From positions 11,516-75,515 of the forward strand of contig NZ_MUGT01000027.1 of NCBI RefSeq assembly GCF_002217205.1: a stretch of DNA of 64,000 nucleotides. The letters run 5' to 3'. Shown piece after piece: positions 54,612 to 62,710 of this stretch (position 1 is its first letter; each line of letters opens with the position of its first letter). Below the pieces are notes generated by a model. That model did not search any database and was not told the DNA's origin. It saw only the letters and a list, made by a program, of their open reading frames with translations. This DNA is from Flavobacterium branchiophilum NBRC 15030 = ATCC 35035 (GTDB taxonomy: Bacteria > Bacteroidota > Bacteroidia > Flavobacteriales > Flavobacteriaceae). The position numbers and the translations under genes are program-made.

Positions 54612-56868
54612 AAAGTTTGAGATACGTTACAAAGTATCCACATTCGGCAATTACCTCTTTGTAATAGGCTGTATGGGCATAATTGGTTTTCAAATTTTGA
54701 AACCCTTTCCATGCCAAAAAGTGGATGTTGTCCTCTTTAACTTCCCACCATTTATCAATGTAGTAATATTTTTGATTGTAATAATCATTTCGTTCACATT
54801 TGGCCAAAAGGTATTGGCACTTGGCTTTTTGTTCATCGGTTTTGGCATTAATAAAGGCCAATTCATAATATTTTTGGGCCAGATTTGTATTAATAATTCT
54901 TTTCTTGATGTTGTCTCTAAAATCATAAGGAGCAGCCCCCGTTCCATTGATGTTGCCTTCATAAAAAATGCGACCATTGCCATAGTATGAAATATTATAA
55001 AAAGCATTGCCTAGCAACAATGCATTAGTATATACATCTTGTTTTTTGGTCAAATTTGTTTGCATCGTTTTGATCAGGTTTAAAAACGCAAGTTGGCTGT
55101 ATTTCTTTTTTTGATAGGCATTAAAATCACAATCATGGCAGTCTTTGATATTGCCATTAAATGGATTAGCCAAAAATGCGATGTCTTTTTTGTTTATTGC
55201 ATGTTGCATCAAATCAATAGCTTCTTGAATGCGGTTGTCCCATGTAGCTTGTATGGCTTGATATTCGTTGATGTCGGAAAAATTAACAGTATATATTTGC
55301 TCCCCAATTTTTTCCAAATCGGTTTTTTGCAATTTTTCCATAAAAATTTTCATGTTTTGTAGTTGTTGGGCATCGTCATAAAAAGGAGCTTGTCTGTTAA
55401 ACAATTCTGCCATTACAAGATTGTTTTGCTGTTTGAACAAAGCCGATACATAATTTTTACTCCATTGACTTGCCTGTTGGTAACGAAAATTTTCGATGTT
55501 CTGTTTGGGCAATTCAAAATACAACCAGTTCAAATCAGCTATAATTGATGCTTCCTTTTCGGGGTTCAATTCATTTATACTACTCAATTGGTTTACAAAT
55601 CTGAGCAATCTCAATTGGTTCTTGACCAAAGTAGTTTGCGGAATATTTTGACTTGCTTTGTCCAATAGCCCATTGGCAAGTGAATAGTTTTCGTTTAAAG
55701 TAGCCAAATAACCCGCAGCCATTTGCCACATATAGGGTTTTGAAATATTATTTTCGTCGGCTATTTTCAAAACCAATTGATAAGCCTTGGCATTAATGTT
55801 TTGATGAATGGCTTGTTTGTTTTCGGAGAGGTTTTTGGAAGTGAAATCGACTTTCAAATGCTGCTCCTGAATATTGATCAGTCGGCTCAACAAATAATCC
55901 AAATGGGCATTGTGAGGGTCTAGTTTGTAAATATTTTCAACAGCATTTATTTCGTCACCATAATAGCCAGCCACCGCCCAAAGCGCTGCTTTTTCTTTAG
56001 CGTTTTTAGCCATTTTTAATGATCCAAAAAAATCTTCTTGGTTTTGAGGATGAAAACAATAAGCCGCAACTACCCGCAATTTTGGACATTTATCAAAGAC
56101 AATGCTGTATAAATAATTAGATTTCACATAATTTTTTTGGCGGTATTCTATGCCTGCCACATAAGACAAGGCTCTGTAATACAAGGTGTTTTTGGGTACT
56201 GTAAATGCAGTTTTTTCAAAAAAAGCAATGGCTCTTGAGGGGTCTGTACTATAAAAATGAGCTTTGATGATTTGAAACCAATACCTATTTCTTACAAAAT
56301 CAGAGTTGGCAGTTTGGAATTTGTTTTCCAACAATTTTACCAAATCAGCATCATTTAAGGTTTTTACGGGTGTTTTTTCATAATACCACGAACTTGAATC
56401 TGTTGAAAAAGCTTCTATTTTTTTTGCAAAATACAGAAAAGTAATAAATTCTTTGGTTTTTTTTCCTACGATGTCTATTTTTGAACGCCATTTGTTTGCA
56501 ACAGGATTGGTTCTATTCACATTGAAAAAGTTATTCAATATTTCTACATCTACCAAGCTCGAATCTTTCAAAAAATGTTGTACCATTTGGGCCTTCATTT
56601 CATGGCCCAAATACTGTTTCCAATCTGTTAAAATTTCGTCGTCAAATCGGGTATTGTGTTGATTATCATATCCTATTTTATAAAATACATCCAAAGACAA
56701 GTTTAAAGGAGTGTAGGATTCGTCCACAAATGTTTCTGGAGTAAAATTGGAATCAAAACCCCAACCCCAATCGTCGCCATAATCTGAACAAGCATAAATA
56801 TAGCCATAAATCATTAATAAGCTACTAGTACATACGATGAGCCAGTTTTTGGTATATGTTTTTTTCAT
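54610..56868 (-). CDS. Large exported protein of unknown function
   Basis: 752 residues from the ATG at 56868 (MKKTYTKNWLIVCTSSLLMIYGYIYACSDYGDDWGWGFDS); an earlier ATG at 56922 is less likely because it lies deeper in the neighbouring gene. It has an N-terminal membrane or signal segment and then a long helical protein rich in Tyr, Asn and Lys, with TPR-like spacing in places. No domain is recognised. It overlaps the upstream lipoprotein gene by 44 bp and is the third gene of the mtgA unit. Confidence 0.65.
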   Translation of the reverse strand: MKKTYTKNWLIVCTSSLLMIYGYIYACSDYGDDWGWGFDSNFTPETFVDESYTPLNLSLDVFYKIGYDNQHNTRFDDEILTDWKQYLGHEMKAQMVQHFLKDSSLVDVEILNNFFNVNRTNPVANKWRSKIDIVGKKTKEFITFLYFAKKIEAFSTDSSSWYYEKTPVKTLNDADLVKLLENKFQTANSDFVRNRYWFQIIKAHFYSTDPSRAIAFFEKTAFTVPKNTLYYRALSYVAGIEYRQKNYVKSNYLYSIVFDKCPKLRVVAAYCFHPQNQEDFFGSLKMAKNAKEKAALWAVAGYYGDEINAVENIYKLDPHNAHLDYLLSRLINIQEQHLKVDFTSKNLSENKQAIHQNINAKAYQLVLKIADENNISKPYMWQMAAGYLATLNENYSLANGLLDKASQNIPQTTLVKNQLRLLRFVNQLSSINELNPEKEASIIADLNWLYFELPKQNIENFRYQQASQWSKNYVSALFKQQNNLVMAELFNRQAPFYDDAQQLQNMKIFMEKLQKTDLEKIGEQIYTVNFSDINEYQAIQATWDNRIQEAIDLMQHAINKKDIAFLANPFNGNIKDCHDCDFNAYQKKKYSQLAFLNLIKTMQTNLTKKQDVYTNALLLGNAFYNISYYGNGRIFYEGNINGTGAAPYDFRDNIKKRIINTNLAQKYYELAFINAKTDEQKAKCQYLLAKCERNDYYNQKYYYIDKWWEVKEDNIHFLAWKGFQNLKTNYAHTAYYKEVIAECGYFVTYLKL

Positions 56869-57826
56869 AATTAATTGTATTTTTTTCATCCAAATCATAA
56901 AAAATAATCTCTTTTGGTTCAAAATGTTGGTTTTTTAAATCCGCAATCATGTTTTCCAAATCGTTTTCTGTAATTTTTTCTATTTTCAAAACATCACCCG
57001 AACGATAAAAACGACCATTTTGATATACAGATTGTTTAATGGTATAAAAATGCGGTTTTATTTTTACAAAATTACTATCTTTTTCTATATCCTCATCATT
57101 TATTTTGTTTATTAATCCAATTATTTTACCGTCTCTGATTTGAATGCCCCACGAAAAGATAGGCAGAGCCAATCGAAGTTGCAACGGATAGGTATCGAGA
57201 TGTTGTATGTATTTTTGTGCTACTTTTTGGTTATAAATAGAGTTTTGCTCGTCGGGAGCTATTTTGCCCATATTATAATACATCAAAACACCTGAATTTA
57301 CACCTGGTATTTTGGTTTTTTTGTAATATTTTACTTGGTGTAATCGAATAGTGGCCGATAGGGATTGATGGGATATTTTTTTGAAAGCTTCTATAAACGC
57401 CAAATAATTTTCTTTTGTTTGTAAAGTCCAATCACAATCCAATTGAATTTCATGACTTGTGATGGCATTTTTTTGATTGATTTGATCGATAAAATCAAAG
57501 GTTTTACGGGCCAATGCCACTACATCTGGTTGGTTGATAAACACCTTGTTTTGAATATACACTACGGGTACAATGTCATAATTGTTTGTAGCCGTTTGAA
57601 AATGTATGGGGCTTTCTGGGTAGCAAACTTGTTTGTCTGATTTTACCAAATCAAAATATCGAACATACAGTTTTTTTACATTATTTTCGTGCAAGGTCTG
57701 CTGTTCTGATTCCGATAGTCTGAACTGTGTTTTCCAATAATAAAATGCCACTTGAGGCGGCGTTGGGTTTGTGCAACTAATCCATAAATTTGCAAAACAT
57801 AATATAGCAAAGAGGTATTTTTTCAC
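56825..57826 (-). CDS. Lipoprotein of unknown function
   Basis: 333 residues beginning with GTG (MKKYLFAILCFANLWISC). Lipobox WISC with C18. The body has LSATIRLHQVKYYK and GVLMYYNMGKIAP segments that recall a TIM-barrel-like fold (possibly DUF3142), but that is tentative. It starts 4 bp after the mtgA stop and overlaps the next gene by 44 bp, so this is a three-gene unit of mtgA, lipoprotein and large exported protein. An outer-membrane envelope role is likely. Confidence 0.65.
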   Translation of the reverse strand: MKKYLFAILCFANLWISCTNPTPPQVAFYYWKTQFRLSESEQQTLHENNVKKLYVRYFDLVKSDKQVCYPESPIHFQTATNNYDIVPVVYIQNKVFINQPDVVALARKTFDFIDQINQKNAITSHEIQLDCDWTLQTKENYLAFIEAFKKISHQSLSATIRLHQVKYYKKTKIPGVNSGVLMYYNMGKIAPDEQNSIYNQKVAQKYIQHLDTYPLQLRLALPIFSWGIQIRDGKIIGLINKINDEDIEKDSNFVKIKPHFYTIKQSVYQNGRFYRSGDVLKIEKITENDLENMIADLKNQHFEPKEIIFYDLDEKNTINYEKNIYQKLAHRMY

Positions 57827-57830
57827 GTAA

Positions 57831-58514
57831 TTATTGGTATTTCACTTTTTTCATTAGTTTCATTGTTCGGACAATTCTGTTTTTTCTATTTTCTATATAG
57901 CGAGACGAGTTGGTGGCTTTGTATTTTCGGGGGTTGGGTAAAATGGCTGCAATACCCGCTGCTTGATTGACATTAAGGTCTAAAGCTTCTTTTTTGTACC
58001 AATATTGCGATGCGGCTTGAGCCCCATAAACGCCTTCGCCCATTTCGATAGAGTTCAAATAAACTTCCATAATGCGATCTTTGCCCCAAAAAACTTCAAT
58101 CAATACCGTAAAATAAGCTTCCAAAATTTTACGAATATAACTGCGACCTTGCCAAAGGAAAACATTTTTGGCAGTTTGTTGAGAAATGGTGCTGCCGCCT
58201 TTTATTTTTTTACCTTTATTGTTGTTTTTAAAAGCCAGCTTCATAGCCGTAAAATCAAATCCTTTGTGGGTCAAAAACGAGGCATCTTCGCTGGCTATAA
58301 CGGCTTTTTGCAAATTGGGCGAAATGTTTTCTAATGGTTCCCAATCGTGGTTGCATTTGAGGTCTTTGCCATCAAATTTTTGTTCAAACAGTCGGGTTAT
58401 CATCAAGGGTGTAAATGGAACAGGCAACCATCTGAATAGAATTACAGAAACTATCGAAAGAATAAAAAACCATTTTATTATTTTTTTTGATATTGAAAAA
58501 AACCTATCAATCAT
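57831..58514 (-). CDS. mtgA: Monofunctional peptidoglycan glycosyltransferase
   Basis: 227 residues. One membrane anchor (about 12-30), then a GT51 domain that polymerises lipid II. Motifs: AVIASEDASFLTHKGFD with catalytic E76, KGGSTISQQTAKN, IRKILEAYFTVLIE with the second glutamate E140, KDRIMEVYLNSIEMG and GVYGAQAASQYWY. This is shorter than class A penicillin-binding proteins because it lacks a transpeptidase domain. It heads the unit with the two following unknown genes. Confidence 0.93.
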   Translation of the reverse strand: MIDRFFSISKKIIKWFFILSIVSVILFRWLPVPFTPLMITRLFEQKFDGKDLKCNHDWEPLENISPNLQKAVIASEDASFLTHKGFDFTAMKLAFKNNNKGKKIKGGSTISQQTAKNVFLWQGRSYIRKILEAYFTVLIEVFWGKDRIMEVYLNSIEMGEGVYGAQAASQYWYKKEALDLNVNQAAGIAAILPNPRKYKATNSSRYIENRKNRIVRTMKLMKKVKYQ

Positions 58515-58756
58515 ATCTTATTTTTTAATTAAAAATATTTTTTTGTTTTACTAATTTAAATGTCATCATAAATGCCTTATTACATGAATAAGAATAAAAT
58601 ACTAAAAACTTGATTATCAACATTTTGATAGTTCCAGTCTTTGTTTCTGTATCATTTTTCCAAAATTAAACCCAATGCTTTTGGATGTTTTATACAATAG
58701 ATTGTCCACTTATTTTAATTTGCAAATTTATAAAATATATGCCATCCATTTTTTTT

Positions 58757-59869
58757 CTATATCAAATTTGCTAAATCTGTTCCAATTTGACTGCCAATAG
58801 CAACCCCCATGCCTCCAAGCCTTACACCACAATAAACGTTATTTGAAAGGGCCTCAACGATGGGTTTTTTTACAGAACCAACCCCCATAATGCCACTCCA
58901 ACGGTGCTCTATTTCATACGAATAATTGGGCAAAATAACGGTTTGAAGCAAATGTTCTAATTGGTTTTGAATCATGTCGGTTTGTCCAAACTCGGTGGTG
59001 GTTTCGCCCTGAATATCTAAATTTCGCCCACCGCCAAAAAGTAGTCTATCGCCAATGTTTCTAAAATAATAATAACCTCTATCCAAATGAAAAGTACCTT
59101 TGATATCCAGATTTGGAATTGGTTTGGTAATCAGTACTTGGGCTCGTGCGGGTTTTACGGCACCGTTTGTTAGTTTATTGGCAAAACCATTTGTAGCAAA
59201 AAGTAATTTTTTTGTACAAAAATCAAACCCTTCTAATTGTACAACTACTTGATTTCCATTGTCATGATAATCTAAAACCGTTTGTTGGTTGAGTATCAAA
59301 ATATCATTTGCAACAGCTTTTTTTAGCAAGGCCTGCATCATATTGCCCGTATCGATTTGCGATTCAAAAGGATTGAAAAAAAGAGATTCTTGAATATTTT
59401 GAAATCCAAAACGGTCTATTTGTTTAGAAAAAACTTCCGATTTGAAAACCGATTTAAGCATGTCGTTGATCAAAGGCAATTTTTGCACACATTCAGAATA
59501 ATGCTGCTCGTCCGATGCTAAAAATAGTTCATAGCCACCATAAGGTTTCAAATCCAATACCTTATCGCCCAGATTCTTGCGTAGTAATTGTAGTCCATGC
59601 CATCTTTTTTGAATCAAATCTAACACTTCTTCTTCCGAGTGGGTTTTTAAATCGTCAATAATTTCCGAAAGACTCCCAAAACATGCAAAACCAGCATTTT
59701 TGGTACTAGCACCCTGAGGCAAAGCCCCTTTTTCGAGTACCAATATGTGGCTTTCAGGAAAACGTTCCCTTAGTTGTAATGCAGCATGTAAACCCACTAT
59801 GCCACTGCCCACAATGGTAAAATCTAGGTTTGTAAACCAGTTTTTTAGTTCCCAATAACTCCAATTCAT
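58757..59869 (-). CDS. FAD-dependent oxidoreductase (DAO family)
   Basis: 370 residues. The FAD motif GxGxxG is at 21-26 (VGSGIVGLHAALQL), followed by LVLEKGALPQGASTKNAG, which is the substrate or flavin-linkage region in the D-amino acid oxidase family. A C-terminal GVRLGGMGVAIGSQIG closes the FAD site. The 370 residues fit glycine or sarcosine oxidase-type enzymes. Substrate unknown. It is monocistronic. Confidence 0.88.
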   Translation of the reverse strand: MNWSYWELKNWFTNLDFTIVGSGIVGLHAALQLRERFPESHILVLEKGALPQGASTKNAGFACFGSLSEIIDDLKTHSEEEVLDLIQKRWHGLQLLRKNLGDKVLDLKPYGGYELFLASDEQHYSECVQKLPLINDMLKSVFKSEVFSKQIDRFGFQNIQESLFFNPFESQIDTGNMMQALLKKAVANDILILNQQTVLDYHDNGNQVVVQLEGFDFCTKKLLFATNGFANKLTNGAVKPARAQVLITKPIPNLDIKGTFHLDRGYYYFRNIGDRLLFGGGRNLDIQGETTTEFGQTDMIQNQLEHLLQTVILPNYSYEIEHRWSGIMGVGSVKKPIVEALSNNVYCGVRLGGMGVAIGSQIGTDLANLI

Positions 59870-60031
59870 CGTTAAAAAAATTTGGATAAAAATACATGTT
59901 TTAAGCCTAAATTAAAAATTATTTTCAAATACTTCAAAAAAAAAATGTAGCTGCCATTGTCTTTTTCAAAAAAAAATATACATTTACCAATCGAGTTATC
60001 GATTAATCCATCGTATAAAAAATCCAAACAA

Positions 60032-61378
60032 ATGAAAAAAATATTAAAATATGTAGCTTATATCATAGCAATAGTTCTGGTTTATTTTGGTTATACAACC
60101 TATCCAAAACTCGATTTAATCTCGGGATTTTCGGCCAAGAGTATTGCATCTGCACATTTTATAGATCAAAGGCCACAACAACTTATTGAAACCACCGACA
60201 ATGATATTCCGTTGATTTCATTAGCCAAAAATCAAATAAACGACCTTCAAAAATGGGCTAGTGCCTCTGTTTTTGGGTTAAAAGAGCGAAAAGCCATTTA
60301 TAGAGAGGGGCTTGGGGCTACTTTGATAAACGATACCTACGATCCTGATGCAAAAGTGTATGTTCCAAAACGACAGCGGTTAGCCTCAAACATTCCGTTT
60401 CCTTATGGTAATGGCAAACCAAAAGATAGTATTTTTGAGACTATTGATTATCAAAAATTAGAACAAGCCGTAACAGAAGCTTTTGATTTAGAAGGTCAAA
60501 AATTCAAACGAACTCGCTCTGTATTAGTGCTTTATAAAGACCACTTGATTGCAGAAAAATACACACAGGGTTTCAATCAACAATCCAAAATATTAGGTTG
60601 GTCGATGACTAAAAGTTTGACTGCAACTTATTTTGGTATTTTGGAACATCAAGGCAAATTCGACATCAAAAAACCTGCACCCATTGTAGCATGGCAAACT
60701 GATGAACGAAAAAACATTACAACAAATGATTTGTTACACATGAACTCTGGATTAGAGTGGGACGAAAATTACAACGAAATATCAGATGCCACTAAAATGC
60801 TGTTTTTAGCCTCGGATATGGGACAAGTACAATTAGAAAAAAAAGCCATTTTCAAACCCAACACCCATTGGAATTATTCATCAGGAACCACTAATTTATT
60901 GTCAAAAATACTGAGAAATCAATTCCCTACTCAACAGGCCTATTTGGATTTTTGGTACCAAGAATTGATAGATAAAATTGGGATGCACTCTATGATTGTT
61001 GAAACAGATATGTCTGGACAATTCGTTGGTTCATCTTATGGCTGGGCCACCACCCGAGACTGGAGCAAGCTGGGTTTGTTGTATTTGCATCAAGGTAAAT
61101 GGAATGGCGAAACAATTTTTGACCCTAGTTGGGCAAAATATGTAGCTACCCCAACGGCCAATTCCAATCAAAATTATGGAGCTCATTTTTGGCTCAATGC
61201 CGGAAAACGTTTTCCAGATGTGCCTTCAGACATGTATTATTGTAGCGGTTTTCAGGGGCAAATGGTAGCTATAATTCCTTCTTATGACTTGGTCATTGTT
61301 AGGATGGGGCTTCAAGAAAATCCAAAATTCGATTTCAATCAATTGATTTCTAGAATTGTAAAAAGTATCCAAAAATAA
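60032..61378 (+). CDS. Beta-lactamase-family serine hydrolase
   Basis: 448 residues from the ATG at 60032 (MKKILKYVAYIIAIVLVYFG); a TTG 75 nt upstream is less likely. One membrane anchor, then a beta-lactamase class C/penicillin-binding-like fold with S191-M-T-K194 (LGWSMTKSL) and a tyrosine motif near HWNYSSGTTN. It resembles 6-aminohexanoate-dimer hydrolase-type enzymes. It probably cleaves amide or ester substrates in the periplasm; the substrate is unknown. A hairpin terminator follows. Confidence 0.88.
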   Translation: MKKILKYVAYIIAIVLVYFGYTTYPKLDLISGFSAKSIASAHFIDQRPQQLIETTDNDIPLISLAKNQINDLQKWASASVFGLKERKAIYREGLGATLINDTYDPDAKVYVPKRQRLASNIPFPYGNGKPKDSIFETIDYQKLEQAVTEAFDLEGQKFKRTRSVLVLYKDHLIAEKYTQGFNQQSKILGWSMTKSLTATYFGILEHQGKFDIKKPAPIVAWQTDERKNITTNDLLHMNSGLEWDENYNEISDATKMLFLASDMGQVQLEKKAIFKPNTHWNYSSGTTNLLSKILRNQFPTQQAYLDFWYQELIDKIGMHSMIVETDMSGQFVGSSYGWATTRDWSKLGLLYLHQGKWNGETIFDPSWAKYVATPTANSNQNYGAHFWLNAGKRFPDVPSDMYYCSGFQGQMVAIIPSYDLVIVRMGLQENPKFDFNQLISRIVKSIQK

Positions 61379-61386
61379 AGAAAACA

Positions 61387-61433
61387 AAAAACCGCCTCTT
61401 TTGAATCCAATCAAAATGGCGGTTTTTTTTTAA
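61387..61433. terminator. Terminator of the serine hydrolase gene
   Basis: Imperfect hairpin with outer stem AACCGCC / GGCGGTT and inner TTTTGA / TCAAAA, followed by eight T. The A-rich left side could also serve the convergent small gene. Confidence 0.8.
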
Positions 61434-61445
61434 CGTATCAAATAT

Positions 61446-61829
61446 TTACGACTTGTAAACGGCTTTTTTGTTTTTAGTCAATTCATATTTGCCTTTGATT
61501 ACTGTAAGTGAATATACAGCGTTTTTCCAAACTTTTCCAGCGTGTGTCAAAACCACCCCTTGTTTTTCCTCTTTCAAAAAGATTTCAGCTTTTGATTTAT
61601 CAGCATTAAAAACTACTGCGGCATTAAATTGTCCTTTTGAAGCAATTTCTTTTAATTGAATTTTTTGTTCAAAACTACGAATACACTCTTTTTTTAATGT
61701 AGAGTAGGTATATCCAGCCGAAGCTTTGCATCCGTGAGCGTCTTGGTCTGCTCCTGCAATTTTGTCTTGTGCCAATCCAATTGCACTAGTACTTAATGCA
61801 AATAGACCAAAAATAATTGATTTTTTCAT
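61446..61829 (-). CDS. Small secreted protein
   Basis: 127 residues from the ATG at 61829 with a signal peptide (MKKSIIFGLFALSTSAIGLAQ). The mature part contains DAHGCKASAGYTYSTLKKECIRSFEQ, two cysteines likely to form one disulfide, and an end rich in lysine (LTKNKKAVYKS). I recognise no family. A -7 element TAAATTTG lies 24 bp upstream on the minus strand (61854-61861). It is convergent with the serine hydrolase. Confidence 0.65.
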   Translation of the reverse strand: MKKSIIFGLFALSTSAIGLAQDKIAGADQDAHGCKASAGYTYSTLKKECIRSFEQKIQLKEIASKGQFNAAVVFNADKSKAEIFLKEEKQGVVLTHAGKVWKNAVYSLTVIKGKYELTKNKKAVYKS

Positions 61830-61853
61830 GATTTTATAATATTTATTATTTTG

Positions 61854-61861
61854 CAAATTTA
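61854..61861 (-). promoter_or_regulatory. -7 element of the small secreted protein gene
   Basis: Minus strand TAAATTTG (TAnnTTTG), 24 bp before the ATG at 61829. Confidence 0.45.
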
Positions 61862-61932
61862 TTTATTTTTATAAATTAAAAACTTAAATTATAGTTATTT
61901 TTTATCACTTAAAATGTTTTTTTAATTTTTTG

Positions 61933-62616
61933 TTAAGAATGGGCCATTGCCAAACAAATAATACTGATTTTAATATTTGGAATTTTCAAAAGGGCTTTGC
62001 AACAAGCTTCCAAAGTAGCCCCCGAAGTAATCACATCGTCTATAAGTAAAAAATGCTTTCCCGAGTCATGCTCCGAAAAATGGACGTTAAAAACTGTTTT
62101 ATGCTCGGAAATTCTTGAAATTAAATTTTTCTTAGTTTGAGTTTCAGTATAAATACTACGTTCCAGTATATGAGGGTTGTAGGGTTTGTTGATCAATTTA
62201 GAAAGCGATTGTCCAAAACGTGTGAGTTGGTTGTAGCCCCTAGATTTTAATCGTTTGGGATGAATAGGAACGGGTATAATTTCATCTACATCATTTATTT
62301 TTGGAAAATGAAGCAATGGCTCGGCAAAACAAGACACTAGAGCTTCCCCAATGTCTTGATGCCCTTCATATTTGAGGTGGTGCATCAACTGTTGCACAAG
62401 GCCTTTTTTGTGAAAATACATTAATGAAAAGGCAAATTCCAACTCTATTTGTCCATAAAAACGACGAAAAGTTTCGTTTTGTAATTCATAAATTTGATTG
62501 GTTCTAGGAATCAAATGCCTACAACTGGTACAAATAACAAATTCTGAGGACAATAAAGCCATCGAACAACCCGAGCAAACTTTAGGAAAAAACAAATTTA
62601 GGGGACTCAAACTCAT
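61933..62616 (-). CDS. comF: ComF-family phosphoribosyltransferase
   Basis: 227 residues from the ATG at 62616; an ATG 93 nt upstream would add an unlikely lysine/phenylalanine-rich stretch. A zinc-ribbon N-terminus (CSGCSMALLSSEFVICTSC) precedes a PRTase domain with the PRPP loop LLIDDVITSGATLEAC. ComF proteins take part in DNA uptake or ssDNA handling in competence, but the enzymatic role is unclear; the symbol is used for the family only. It is divergent from glyS. Confidence 0.88.
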   Translation of the reverse strand: MSLSPLNLFFPKVCSGCSMALLSSEFVICTSCRHLIPRTNQIYELQNETFRRFYGQIELEFAFSLMYFHKKGLVQQLMHHLKYEGHQDIGEALVSCFAEPLLHFPKINDVDEIIPVPIHPKRLKSRGYNQLTRFGQSLSKLINKPYNPHILERSIYTETQTKKNLISRISEHKTVFNVHFSEHDSGKHFLLIDDVITSGATLEACCKALLKIPNIKISIICLAMAHS

Positions 62617-62695
62617 AAAAAGCACTTTTTTTGTTATAAAATTAAAAAAAAAAATAATTCGTACAACATTTTTATAAATTTTAAAATGGATTTTA

Positions 62696-62703
62696 TATTT
62701 TTG
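62696..62703 (+). promoter_or_regulatory. -7 element of glyS
   Basis: TATTTTTG matches TAnnTTTG and ends 7 bp before the glyS ATG, so the mRNA would be almost leaderless. Confidence 0.5.
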
Positions 62704-62710
62704 CAACATT

